From Mycolicibacterium crocinum (GTDB lineage Bacteria > Actinomycetota > Actinomycetes > Mycobacteriales > Mycobacteriaceae), in NCBI RefSeq assembly GCF_022370635.2, contig NZ_CP092362.2, positions 1,116,001 to 1,180,000 on the forward strand: 64,000 bases of DNA, written 5' to 3'. The notes under the pieces were generated by a model. The model did no database searches. It saw nothing but the letters and a program-made list of their open reading frames with translations, and was not told the origin of the DNA. Below are positions 1 through 8,756 of this stretch, one piece after another; within the stretch, counting starts at the first letter, position 1, and each line of letters opens with the position of its first letter. The translations under genes and the position numbers were made by a program.

Positions 1-407
1 AGGCTGTTGAGGTCCCCGATGTTGCCGTAGCCGATCACCTTCTCCGCCGAACCGACGTAGGCACCCACCTCGTCGTAGGCGGCGTTGATGCCGGCGGACT
101 GGTCGCCGGTGATCTGCCCGCCCCACGATTCGACATCGAGCATCACCGCCATCCGCGGATGTGGCGCTCGCACTTGGGATTTGAACGTCTCGACGGTTTC
201 GCGCCAGTTGGGTCGCCAGACGAAGTACACGATGAAGAAGGTGAGACGCCCGCTGTCGGTATTGCTCAGACACCAGCTGTAGTTGTTCACCCAGCGCCGG
301 TCGCGGTAGGTGCCGTCATTGGAACGGATGCACAGGACCGGGTAGGGGTAGGTGTCGTTGACACCGACCTGCCACTCCGAGACATCGGCGTAGAGGGTGT
401 CCGGCAT
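1..407 (-). CDS. GH25-like lysozyme-type protein, C-terminus cut by window edge
   Basis: The first 135 residues are visible, starting at an ATG at 407; the rest lies beyond the left edge. The N-terminus carries DVSEWQ (residues 8-13), and LDVES follows at residues 90-94. These resemble the first-strand motif and the acidic catalytic D-x-E motif of glycoside hydrolase family 25 (peptidoglycan muramidases) and related phage lysins. No signal peptide is visible, so the protein may be cytosolic or phage-derived. Several Cys and Trp residues lie between the motifs. Family assignment rests on motifs in a partial protein. Confidence 0.6.
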   Translation of the reverse strand, partial: MPDTLYADVSEWQVGVNDTYPYPVLCIRSNDGTYRDRRWVNNYSWCLSNTDSGRLTFFIVYFVWRPNWRETVETFKSQVRAPHPRMAVMLDVESWGGQITGDQSAGINAAYDEVGAYVGSAEKVIGYGNIGDLNS

Positions 408-443
408 GCGAAAAGTCTTACCCGCCAGGTGGTCTGGCGAACC

Positions 444-1160
444 TCAAGCACCCATCAGTGTGCGCCACTGGTCCAGATTCGACGCCTTGTAGACGTAGTT
501 GGACCGCTTGACCTCTGAGAGGGTGGCGCTGGGCTCGATCGAATACCAGTGTCCGGGGAACACCGTGGGATCACCGGAGAGTGCGGCGAGTTGCTGCAGG
601 CTGCGGAACATCTCGTCGACGTCGCCACCCGGAAAATCGGTGCGCCCGCAACCATCCAGGAACAGGGTGTCGCCGGCGACCAAGCGGCCGTCGAGCAGGA
701 AGCACTGACTGCCCGGGGTATGTCCCGGCGTGTGCAGCAGTTCGATGTCGATGGCGCCGACGGAAACCTTGTCGCCGTGCTCGTGCGCGGTCAGGCCACT
801 CATCGGGATGCCGGTGACCCGGGAGACCCAGAGGGCTTCGTGGGTGTTGACGTGAACCGGGACTTCGACCCGCTCGAGCAGCTCGGCCAGGCCTGCCAGC
901 GTGAAGCCCATCATCGACCCGCCGACGTGGTCGGGATGGTGGTGGGTGACCAGGACGCCCGAGAGGTGCATGCCGTCGGCCTCGAGGGCGTCGACCAGGT
1001 CGCCGGCGGCGTAGGCCGGATCGACCACGACGGCGTCGCCGGTGTCCCGGTCGCCGATCAGGTAGGCGAAGTTGCGCATCTGCTGCGCCATCATGTCCCC
1101 GGCGGCGAAATCCCGGCCGGAGAGCAGCTGGCGGAAATACAGACGGTCCGTCGATGCCAT
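444..1160 (-). CDS. MBL-fold metallo-hydrolase (glyoxalase II-like)
   Basis: 238 residues, complete. The metal-binding motif THHHPDH is at residues 72-78. Further ligands follow in LLHTPGHTPGS, in the GDTLF segment and in FPGHWY near residue 203, the usual order for metallo-beta-lactamase-fold hydrolases of the glyoxalase II type. The likely role is hydrolysis of a thioester such as a glutathione- or mycothiol-type adduct; the substrate cannot be read from sequence. No signal peptide. It sits just upstream of and divergent from the tRNA-Thr/tRNA-Met/rpmG cluster, matching the place of Rv0634c in M. tuberculosis. Confidence 0.85.
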   Translation of the reverse strand: MASTDRLYFRQLLSGRDFAAGDMMAQQMRNFAYLIGDRDTGDAVVVDPAYAAGDLVDALEADGMHLSGVLVTHHHPDHVGGSMMGFTLAGLAELLERVEVPVHVNTHEALWVSRVTGIPMSGLTAHEHGDKVSVGAIDIELLHTPGHTPGSQCFLLDGRLVAGDTLFLDGCGRTDFPGGDVDEMFRSLQQLAALSGDPTVFPGHWYSIEPSATLSEVKRSNYVYKASNLDQWRTLMGA

Positions 1161-1193
1161 GGCTCAACAGTAATAGGTGCCCCGACGAGCGGT

Positions 1194-1223
1194 TTGGCTG
1201 AGCCGAGCCGCAGGCTGTACCCT
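1194..1223 (+). promoter_or_regulatory. Candidate promoter of the tRNA-Thr/tRNA-Met cluster
   Basis: A TTGGCT -35-like hexamer (1194-1199) and a TACCCT -10-like hexamer (1218-1223) are separated by 18 bp and end 37 bp before tRNA-Thr. This is a prediction from spacing and similarity only. Confidence 0.4.
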
Positions 1224-1260
1224 CTTTAAGGCCCACGGCGGTTCGCCACTCGCGGGTCAG

Positions 1261-1333
1261 GCCCCCTTAGCTCAGTCGGCAGAGCGTTTCCATGGTAAGG
1301 AAAAGGTCAACGGTTCGATTCCGTTAGGGGGCT
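1261..1333 (+). tRNA. tRNA-Thr (GGT)
   Basis: A 73-nt cloverleaf. The acceptor arm GCCCCCT pairs with AGGGGGC. The D-arm starts GCTC, the anticodon stem TTTCC/GGAAA holds the loop ATGGTAA (anticodon GGT), and the T-arm AACGG-TTCGATT-CCGTT is intact. CCA is not encoded. Confidence 0.97.
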
Positions 1334-1397
1334 CGGTGGACACTCGGATCTCGTGGCTGACCTCTGGGCACCGCGGAGCTCCGCAAGTGCCTATCGG

Positions 1398-1471
1398 GGC
1401 GGTGTAGCTCAGCTGGTTAGAGCGCACGACTCATAATCGTGAGGTCGGGAGATCGAGCCTCCCCACCGCTA
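1398..1471 (+). tRNA. tRNA-Met (CAT), elongator type
   Basis: A 74-nt cloverleaf. The acceptor arm GGCGGTG pairs with CACCGCT with one G-T at the end. The anticodon stem CACGA/TCGTG holds the loop CTCATAA (anticodon CAT), and the T-arm GGGAG/CTCCC encloses ATCGAGC. It lies 64 bp after tRNA-Thr, as in the M. tuberculosis thrT-metT pair. The paired first acceptor position argues for the elongator rather than the initiator type. Confidence 0.95.
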
Positions 1472-1512
1472 CTAGGTAGACGCAAACGAGAACGTGAAAG
1501 AAGGCAACGGAC

Positions 1513-1680
1513 GTGGCCTCCAGTACTGACGTACGGCCGAAGATCACTTTGGCCTGCGAGGTGTGCAAGCACCGCAACTACATCACCAAGAAGAACCGTC
1601 GTAACGACCCCGACCGTCTCGAGCTGAAGAAGTTCTGCCCGAACTGCGGCCAGCATCAGCCGCACAAAGAGTCGCGCTGA
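1513..1680 (+). CDS. rpmG: 50S ribosomal protein L33
   Basis: 55 residues from a GTG start. The protein has two Cys pairs, CEVC near residues 15-18 and CPNC near 41-44, that form the zinc ribbon of the Zn-binding form of L33. The basic stretch [10 protein letters not shown] is typical of L33. It lies between the two tRNAs and hadA, the position of rpmG2 in M. tuberculosis. Confidence 0.95.
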   Translation: MASSTDVRPKITLACEVCKHRNYITKKNRRNDPDRLELKKFCPNCGQHQPHKESR

Positions 1681-1746
1681 TCTCATCCGGCCGTCTGCAC
1701 GACGGTCGGTGAATCGTGCCGAGGTTGACTAGATAGGTCCTGCTCC

Positions 1747-2226
1747 GTGCCTTTGTCCCAAGAATTCGTCGGGCGGCATTTCCGCTATCCCGACTACTAC
1801 TTGGTCGAGCGCGAGAAGATCCGCGAGCACGCCAGAGCCATCCAGAACGACGACCCGGCGTTCTTCTCCGACGAGGCCGCCGCCGAGCTGGGCTATGACG
1901 CCGTGCTGGCACCGCTGACCTTCACGTCGATGCTGGGCTACGCCGCCCAGACGGCCTTCTTCGACGACGCCAACATCGGCATCAGCGACAAGCAAATCGT
2001 GCAGGTCGATCAGGTTCTGAAATTCCTCAAGCCGATCAAGGCCGGCGACAAGCTCTACTGCGACGTCTACGTGCACGACATCCGGCAGGCGCACGGAACT
2101 GACATCATCGTCACCAAGAATGTCGTCAGCAATCAGGACGACGAGGTAGTACAGGAGACCTACACGACGCTGGCCGGGCGGAGTGAGGAAGACGGAGAGA
2201 GTGGCTTCAACGATGGCACTGCGTGA
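1747..2226 (+). CDS. hadA: (3R)-hydroxyacyl-ACP dehydratase subunit HadA
   Basis: 159 residues from a GTG start. HadA pairs with HadB in the FAS-II dehydratase that removes water from 3-hydroxyacyl-AcpM while meromycolic acids are extended. The N-terminus FVGRHFRYPDYYLVEREKI and the N-terminal MaoC-like half hot-dog fold match HadA. The subunit lacks the catalytic Asp-His pair, which HadB supplies. The gene overlaps the start of hadB by 14 bp, which suggests translational coupling. Confidence 0.95.
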   Translation: MPLSQEFVGRHFRYPDYYLVEREKIREHARAIQNDDPAFFSDEAAAELGYDAVLAPLTFTSMLGYAAQTAFFDDANIGISDKQIVQVDQVLKFLKPIKAGDKLYCDVYVHDIRQAHGTDIIVTKNVVSNQDDEVVQETYTTLAGRSEEDGESGFNDGTA

Positions 2227-2641
2227 GTTCAGCTCGGTCAAAGTGGGTGAGGAGCTGCCTGAGAAGGTCATCACCCTGACCCGCGCCGACTTGGTAAACT
2301 ACGCCGGCGTGTCCGGCGATCTGAACCCCATCCACTGGGACGACGAGATCGCCAAGCAGGTCGGCCTGGACACCGCGATCGCCCACGGCATGCTCACCAT
2401 GGGCCTCGGCGGCGGCTACGTGACGAACTGGGTCGGTGACCCGGGCGCGGTGACCGAGTTCAACGTGCGCTTCACCGCGATCGTGCCGGTGCCCAACGAT
2501 GGTGTCGGCGCCGAAATCGTATTCACCGGCAAGGTGAAGTCTGCCGACCCCGAGACCAAGACCGTGACGATCGCGCTGATCGCCACGACTGGGGGGAAGA
2601 AGATCTTCGGCCGCGCCGTCGCGACAGCGAAGTTGGCGTAA
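2213..2641 (+). CDS. hadB: (3R)-hydroxyacyl-ACP dehydratase subunit HadB
   Basis: 142 residues from ATG 2213. An in-frame codon at 2183 is possible, but the shorter form matches the usual HadB length and its MALREFSSVKVG start. HadB is the catalytic subunit shared by the HadAB and HadBC dehydratases. The hydratase signature NYAGVSGDLNPIHWDDE contains the catalytic Asp and His, and AHGMLTMG follows. It overlaps hadA and is followed after 2 bp by hadC, so the three form one operon. Confidence 0.96.
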   Translation: MALREFSSVKVGEELPEKVITLTRADLVNYAGVSGDLNPIHWDDEIAKQVGLDTAIAHGMLTMGLGGGYVTNWVGDPGAVTEFNVRFTAIVPVPNDGVGAEIVFTGKVKSADPETKTVTIALIATTGGKKIFGRAVATAKLA

Positions 2642-2643
2642 CC

Positions 2644-3156
2644 ATGGCACTCAAGACCGATATTCGGGGAATGGTCTGGGAGTACCCCGACACCTTCGTG
2701 GTGGGCCGTGAGCAAATTCGGCAGTACGCCAAGTCGGTGAAATCGACCGATCCGGCCACGATGGACGACAAGGCCGCAGCCGAACTCGGCCACTCCGGCC
2801 TGGTCGCGCCGCCGACGTTCATGTCGATCCTGGCGGTGATGATCCAGAACCACTTCTTTCAGCATGTCGACGTCGGTTTGGAGACGCTGCAGATCGTCCA
2901 GGTGGATCAGCGGTTCAAGTTCTACCGGCCGATCGTCGAGGGTGATGTCGTGAAGGGCACGATGTACATCGAGTCCGTCGACGAGCGGTTCGGCGCCGAC
3001 ATCGTCACCACCCGCAACGTCCTGGTAGACCAGCACGGCGAGGTCATCATGGAGTCGTTCACCACGCTGATGGGCCACGAGGGCGACAACTCGATCAACG
3101 CGGGCTGGGACCCGGAGACCGGGCAGGTGCTGCGCAAGCCGGTCACTCACGACTAA
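2644..3156 (+). CDS. hadC: (3R)-hydroxyacyl-ACP dehydratase subunit HadC
   Basis: 170 residues. HadC is the HadA-like partner of HadB in the HadBC enzyme, which acts on longer meromycolate intermediates. Sequence such as WEYPDTFVVGREQIRQYAKSV and PTFMSILAVMIQNHFFQ resembles HadA and keeps the non-catalytic N-terminal half-fold. It begins 2 bp after hadB and closes the operon. Confidence 0.95.
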   Translation: MALKTDIRGMVWEYPDTFVVGREQIRQYAKSVKSTDPATMDDKAAAELGHSGLVAPPTFMSILAVMIQNHFFQHVDVGLETLQIVQVDQRFKFYRPIVEGDVVKGTMYIESVDERFGADIVTTRNVLVDQHGEVIMESFTTLMGHEGDNSINAGWDPETGQVLRKPVTHD

Positions 3157-3163
3157 CGACGGA

Positions 3164-3194
3164 TTAACACCTGCTTGGTGTGCCGTTGTACACT
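3164..3194 (+). promoter_or_regulatory. Candidate promoter upstream of tRNA-Trp
   Basis: TTAACA (3164-3169) and TACACT (3189-3194) with a 19-bp spacer lie about 100 bp before tRNA-Trp and could drive the tRNA and perhaps secE-nusG. Predicted from similarity only. Confidence 0.35.
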
Positions 3195-3295
3195 CGGACC
3201 TCGGGGTTTTCCCAGATAAGCGCGCTGTCCGTCGGTTCGGGTTTGACCGAACGGGGAGCGCGCGAATTATGTGGGGACTTCCCGGCGAGGTACAG

Positions 3296-3368
<73 letters not shown>

Positions 3369-3468
3369 CTCCAACTGAATAAAGCTGGAATGAACATGGT
3401 GGACACTGGAGGGTGCACACCGGGCTGGGTACTCCAGCCCACACGTACTCGACACAAAGGAGCATGCG

Positions 3469-3900
3469 GTGAGCGACGAGCGCGACAGTGCTGACGCCGC
3501 AAGCGACGGCAACGAGGACACCAACGGCGGTCAGACCGTCGTCGTGACCCGACCCGCGCGTCCCACTGGCAAGCGGTCCCGGCGCGCCGGAGCCACGGCG
3601 TTGGCCGAGCCGGAGGAAGTCGAATCGACCGCCGAGGAACTGGGCGTCGAGGACAAGCCGGGCAAGAAGGCGAAGGCCAAGAAGAAGAAGGCCAAGTCCG
3701 GGCCGTCGCGCAATCCCATCCTGTTCGTCTGGAACTACCTCAAGCAGGTCGTAGCCGAGCTGCGCAAGGTGATCTGGCCCAACCGCAAGCAGATGGTCAG
3801 CTACACCACCGTGGTTCTGCTGTTCCTGGCCTTCATGGTCGCCCTGATCGGCGGGGTGGACCTTGGCCTGGCCAAGCTTGTGCTGTGGGTGTTCGGCTAA
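3469..3900 (+). CDS. secE: Preprotein translocase subunit SecE
   Basis: 143 residues from a GTG start preceded by AAAGGAG. SecE clamps SecY in the SecYEG channel of the plasma membrane. The first ~85 residues are hydrophilic, ending in a run rich in Lys. The conserved core follows ([24 protein letters not shown]), then one C-terminal membrane segment (about residues 108-140). The single-span form with a long N-terminal extension is usual in mycobacteria. nusG follows after 34 bp. Confidence 0.96.
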   Translation: MSDERDSADAASDGNEDTNGGQTVVVTRPARPTGKRSRRAGATALAEPEEVESTAEELGVEDKPGKKAKAKKKKAKSGPSRNPILFVWNYLKQVVAELRKVIWPNRKQMVSYTTVVLLFLAFMVALIGGVDLGLAKLVLWVFG

Positions 3901-3919
3901 CGAACGCTGACGTTTTTAG

Positions 3920-4690
<771 letters not shown>

Positions 4691-4727
4691 TCGCGTTCCG
4701 CGATCGCTAGAAAGGAAACAACCCCCA

Positions 4728-5156
4728 ATGGCCCCCAAGAAAAAGGTCGTCGGGCTGATCAAGCTGCAGATCCAGGCCGGGCAGGCCAACCCCGCCCCGC
4801 CGGTCGGCCCTGCGCTCGGCCAGCACGGCGTCAACATCATGGAGTTCTGCAAGGCGTACAACGCCGCAACGGAAAACCAGCGCGGCAACGTCATCCCCGT
4901 CGAGATCAGCGTCTACGAGGACCGCAGCTTCACGTTCGCGCTGAAGACCCCGCCCGCCGCCAAGCTGCTGCTCAAGGCTGCCGGTGTGCAGAAGGGTTCG
5001 GCGGAGCCGCACAAGACCAAGGTCGCCAAGGTGACCTGGGATCAGGTGCGCGAGATCGCCGAGACCAAGAAGGAAGACCTGAACGCCAACGACATCGATC
5101 AGGCTGCCAAGATCATCGCCGGCACCGCCCGGTCGATGGGCATCACGGTCGAATAG
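4728..5156 (+). CDS. rplK: 50S ribosomal protein L11
   Basis: 142 residues, the standard length. L11 binds 23S rRNA in the GTPase-associated centre. The Pro-rich N-terminal segment [16 protein letters not shown] and the C-terminal rRNA-binding domain (near AARSMG-like ARSMGITVE) are intact. AGAAAGGA lies just upstream of the ATG. Confidence 0.98.
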   Translation: MAPKKKVVGLIKLQIQAGQANPAPPVGPALGQHGVNIMEFCKAYNAATENQRGNVIPVEISVYEDRSFTFALKTPPAAKLLLKAAGVQKGSAEPHKTKVAKVTWDQVREIAETKKEDLNANDIDQAAKIIAGTARSMGITVE

Positions 5157-5221
5157 TTCGACCACGTGGGAGGGCTGGCATCGGCCCGACAACCACGACC
5201 TCTGAAATCTAGGAGACACCA

Positions 5222-5932
5222 ATGAGCAAGACCAGCAAGGCGTATCGCGAAGCCGCCGAGAAGGTGGACCGCACCAAGCTCTACACCCCGCTCGAGGCGG
5301 CGAAGCTCGCCAAGGAGACCTCGTCGAAGAAGCAGGACGCGACCGTCGAGGTGGCGATCCGGCTCGGCGTCGACCCACGCAAGGCCGACCAGATGGTCCG
5401 CGGCACGGTCAACCTGCCCAACGGCACGGGTAAGACCGCACGCGTCGCGGTGTTCGCGGTGGGGGAGAAGGCCGAGCAGGCCAAGGAAGCCGGTGCGGAC
5501 ATCGTCGGCAGTGACGACCTGATCGAGCAGATCCAGGGCGGCATGCTGGACTTCGACGCCGCGATCGCCACCCCCGATCAGATGGCCAAGGTCGGTCGCA
5601 TCGCCCGCGTGCTGGGCCCGCGCGGTCTGATGCCGAACCCGAAGACCGGCACCGTCACCCCGGATGTGGCCAAGGCCGTCGCCGACATCAAGGGCGGCAA
5701 GATCAACTTCCGCGTCGACAAGCAGGCCAACCTGCACTTCGTGATCGGTAAGGCGTCGTTCGACGAGAAGAAGCTGGCGGAGAACTACGGCGCCGCGCTC
5801 GACGAGGTGCTGCGTGCCAAGCCGTCCTCGTCGAAGGGTCGTTACCTGAAGAAGATCACCGTGTCGACGACCACGGGCCCGGGCATCCCGGTCGACCCCG
5901 CCGTCACGCGGAACTTCACCGAAGAGGCGTAA
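5222..5932 (+). CDS. rplA: 50S ribosomal protein L1
   Basis: 236 residues, full length. L1 forms the mobile stalk near the ribosomal E site and can repress its own operon in many bacteria. The family signature [13 protein letters not shown] is present near residues 135-147. It is the last gene of the secE-nusG-rplK-rplA run and is followed by a strong hairpin and then the polysaccharide locus. Confidence 0.98.
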   Translation: MSKTSKAYREAAEKVDRTKLYTPLEAAKLAKETSSKKQDATVEVAIRLGVDPRKADQMVRGTVNLPNGTGKTARVAVFAVGEKAEQAKEAGADIVGSDDLIEQIQGGMLDFDAAIATPDQMAKVGRIARVLGPRGLMPNPKTGTVTPDVAKAVADIKGGKINFRVDKQANLHFVIGKASFDEKKLAENYGAALDEVLRAKPSSSKGRYLKKITVSTTTGPGIPVDPAVTRNFTEEA

Positions 5933-5943
5933 GGCTTTTCGTC

Positions 5944-5977
5944 CCAGTGGCCGTCTACTCCGGTAGGCGGCCATTGG
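5944..5977 (+). terminator. Hairpin terminator after rplA
   Basis: Fifteen bases at 5944-5958 pair along their full length with 5963-5977, allowing two G-T pairs, around the loop TCCG. There is no long T tract, as is common in high-GC actinobacteria. It starts 12 bp after the rplA stop. Confidence 0.6.
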
Positions 5978-6005
5978 CGTTTCGGAGTCGAGGGGAGGAC
6001 TTGCT

Positions 6006-6527
6006 CTGCACGTCTTGTTTGTGTGTACCGGGAACATCTGTCGCTCGCCGATCGCCGAGCGGCTTGCGGTCTTATTCGCCGAGCAGTCGCAGGTGCCGAA
6101 CTTGACCGCGTCAAGCGCGGGAACGCGGGCGCTCGTCGGTTACCCGATTCATCCAGACTCGGTGCGGGTGATCGAGCAATTCGGCGGGGATGCAAGCGAT
6201 TTCAGCGCGCGACGGCTGTCTTCGAAGATCGCCTCCGGTGCCGACCTCATTCTGACGATGACACGGGCGCACAGCGACATCGTGTTGGAGAGTGCCCCAA
6301 GGCAATTGCGCAGAACTTTCACTTTGGCTCAGGCTGCCAGGCTCATTACCGAGTTCGGGCCGGCGAGTGTCGACGATCTGGCTGGGCTGCGCCCGCAGTT
6401 GGCGGCTGACCAGGGATGGGACATCGCCGACCCGATCGGCCAGAGTTCCGAGGTGTTCGTCGAAGTCGGCGCGCGGATCGCCGATCTGCTGCCGCCGATT
6501 CTGGAGTTGTGCCGACGCTCTGAGTGA
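6006..6527 (+). CDS. Low-molecular-weight protein-tyrosine phosphatase (Wzb/PtpA-like)
   Basis: About 173 residues. The catalytic loop CTGNICRS (C-x5-R) is at residues 7-14, and DIADPIG near the C-terminus supplies the general-acid Asp. In polysaccharide loci such enzymes dephosphorylate the Wzc-type tyrosine kinase, and a kinase of that type lies at the other end of this locus. There is no ATG or GTG upstream in frame. The best ribosome site, AGGGGAGGA (5991-5999), is 6 bp before a CTG at 6006 that gives the usual MHVLFVCTGN start. TTG at 6015 is the alternative but would drop the first beta-strand residues. Confidence 0.88.
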   Translation: MHVLFVCTGNICRSPIAERLAVLFAEQSQVPNLTASSAGTRALVGYPIHPDSVRVIEQFGGDASDFSARRLSSKIASGADLILTMTRAHSDIVLESAPRQLRRTFTLAQAARLITEFGPASVDDLAGLRPQLAADQGWDIADPIGQSSEVFVEVGARIADLLPPILELCRRSE

Positions 6528-6530
6528 GCC

Positions 6531-8045
6531 TCAGTACGCGCCGCTGGGGCTCAAGATTGCCTTGACCGTCTTCACTGCGATCAGCAGGTCGGAGATCATG
6601 GACCAGTTCTCAACATAGAAGAGGTCGAGCCGGACGGAGTCTTCCCAACTGAGGTTGGAACGTCCGCTGACCTGCCACAGACCGGTAATGCCGGGGCGGA
6701 CGAGGAGACGTCGGCGCGTGCAATGGTCGTAGCTGGCGACCTCGCTGGGTAGCGGCGGCCGCGGGCCGACGACGCTCATATCCCGTTTGAGCACGTTGAT
6801 GAACTGGGGCAACTCGTCGAGGCTGTATTTCCTCAGGAGACGACCGATGGGTGTGACCCGCGGGTCGCTATGCATCTTGAACAGCACGCCGCCCGGGCTG
6901 TCGTTGAGCGACACCAGCCCGCCGAGCATGGTGTCCGCGCCCTCGACCATCGTGCGGAACTTGATCATCTTGAAGGGCCGGCCGTCCGCTCCGATGCGCT
7001 CTTGGAGGTAGAACACCGGGCCGCGGCTGGTCAGTTTGACGGCGAGGGCGATGAGGGTGAGGACGGGGAGTCCGAAGAGCAGGACCATGCTGGAGAACAC
7101 CACGTCGAAAAGTCGCTTTTCGAACTGCTTCGCGCCGTGGTACGTGGGCTTCTCGATGTGGATGAGGGAGAGGCCGGATACCGGACGCATTTGCAGCCGC
7201 GGACCGGCGACGTCGATGACGCCGGGGGCGACGAACATGTCGATGTTGAGTCCTTCGAGCTCCCAGGAGAGCTCGCGCAAGGCGCGGCCGTCGAGATGCT
7301 CGGACGCGGTGACGGCGACGGCGAAGCTGTTGGTCTCGGTCGCGGCGGCGACGATATTCGTCTCATCGCCGAAGGTGGGGATGGTCCCGATACCTGGGAG
7401 GTCGAGGTTGGTCCGCATGGCTCGGCCGGGGATGCAGGCTCCGACGACCTCGTATTCGCATCCTGGGTCGGCGGTGAGGGATCGGGTCAGATCTCGGACC
7501 GCCGAAGGGTTGCCGACGACCAGAATGCGCGTGATGCAGCTGCCGTACCTCTTCCGCGCTTCGAGGACGACGCGACGGGCAAGCCATCGGAAAAGGAACA
7601 GCAGGGCAATGCCGCTGGGTAGCGCGATCAACAGATAGCCGCGGGCGATCTCGAGTTTGAAGGCCATCGAAATGATCGCGATGCTGCCAAATGTTGCGGC
7701 GGTGCTGATGAACACGCGCCGGTACTCTTCGACGCCGGAGCCGATGACCTGCGGCGACCGAGAGCGGTTGATCGATAGGACCAACATCCAGCCGACGACG
7801 ATCAGGGCGGACACCACGAGGTAGTTGGAGAAGTAGATTGCCCAATAGTTCGTTCTGCCACGGGGACGCGCGATCGCGACCGGTCCGCCGAAGCGCACGA
7901 ACTGAGCAAGAGCTACGGCGGAGACAACAGCGACGAAATCAACCGCGATCAGACGCCTGGCGTACGACTCCTGCCAACCCGAGGGCCTAGCTTTTGCCGC
8001 AGTGTTTATTACTGGCTGCCCAAAAGGGTCGCCCATCGCCGTCAT
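6531..8045 (-). CDS. Polyprenyl-phosphate sugar-1-phosphate transferase (WcaJ/WbaP-like)
   Basis: 504 residues. The N-terminal half has about five hydrophobic spans and a CoA-binding-like domain, and the C-terminal ~200 residues form the bacterial sugar transferase domain. Family motifs are visible: KRLFDVVFSS, IGADGRPFKMIKFRTM, RKYSLDELPQFINVL, VGPRPPLPSE and RPGITGLWQVSGRS. It would load the first sugar phosphate onto undecaprenyl or decaprenyl phosphate at the membrane and so start the repeat unit. GGGGGG precedes the ATG. It faces the phosphatase gene tail to tail. The IS256-family element inserted 113 bp upstream separates it from fcl, which reads in the same direction. Confidence 0.92.
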   Translation of the reverse strand: MTAMGDPFGQPVINTAAKARPSGWQESYARRLIAVDFVAVVSAVALAQFVRFGGPVAIARPRGRTNYWAIYFSNYLVVSALIVVGWMLVLSINRSRSPQVIGSGVEEYRRVFISTAATFGSIAIISMAFKLEIARGYLLIALPSGIALLFLFRWLARRVVLEARKRYGSCITRILVVGNPSAVRDLTRSLTADPGCEYEVVGACIPGRAMRTNLDLPGIGTIPTFGDETNIVAAATETNSFAVAVTASEHLDGRALRELSWELEGLNIDMFVAPGVIDVAGPRLQMRPVSGLSLIHIEKPTYHGAKQFEKRLFDVVFSSMVLLFGLPVLTLIALAVKLTSRGPVFYLQERIGADGRPFKMIKFRTMVEGADTMLGGLVSLNDSPGGVLFKMHSDPRVTPIGRLLRKYSLDELPQFINVLKRDMSVVGPRPPLPSEVASYDHCTRRRLLVRPGITGLWQVSGRSNLSWEDSVRLDLFYVENWSMISDLLIAVKTVKAILSPSGAY

Positions 8046-8157
8046 GTGTCCCCCCGAACCCGCTCTCTGTTCCCCCCAAGGGAGCTTCAGTGATAGTAAT
8101 CGTTGCGACGCCAGGTTTCATAACAACTTCTAATGTTGACAGGAAGCCTGCAGGTCA

Positions 8158-8165
8158 GGACTCCT
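8158..8165. repeat. Target-site duplication, left copy, of the IS256-family element
   Basis: GGACTCCT directly abuts the left inverted repeat of the element and recurs at 11104-11111. Eight bp is a usual duplication length for IS256-family elements. Confidence 0.93.
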
Positions 8166-8756
8166 GGGTCTATCTCGCTAACGGTGTTTCCGGCGTTTTT
8201 CATCAGTAGGTTTCGGCTGCCGGGAATCGGTCGGCGAAGGTGATCGCGAACGCATTGAGGGCAGGTTTCCACCGCATCGTCCATCGTGCCCTGCCGACAC
8301 CGGTCGGGTCCAGTGATCGGGTCACCAGATACAGGCACTTGAGCGCCGCCTGCTCGGAGGGGAAGTGTCCGCGGGCCTTGATCGCGCGGCGGTAGCGGGC
8401 GTTGAGCGACTCGATCGCGTTCGTCGAGCAGATCACTCGCCGGATCTCCACGTCGTAGTCCAGGAACGGAATGAACTCCGCCCAGGCGTTGTCCCAGAGC
8501 CGGATCACTGCCGGGTAGCGCTGCCCCCATTTCTCGGCCAGCTCGTCGAACGCCGCCCGAGCCGCGGTCGCGTTGACCGCAGTGTAGATCGGCTTGACGT
8601 CGCGCTTGATCTCGTCCCAGTACTTGCGGGACGTGAGCCGAAAAGTGTTGCGCAGCAGATGAATGATGCAGACTCCCGCTGTCAACCTTTCATCGCGGAC
8701 GTGTTCGGTCGCCGCGACTGACTCGGTTTGCTCAGCGCGGTGATGGGATCGGCGGA

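Noticed and set aside
3422..3440. Hairpin GGGCTGG/CCAGCCC before secE
   Set aside because: Too short, without a T tract, and just ahead of the ribosome site. It could affect secE, but there is no support for a terminator.
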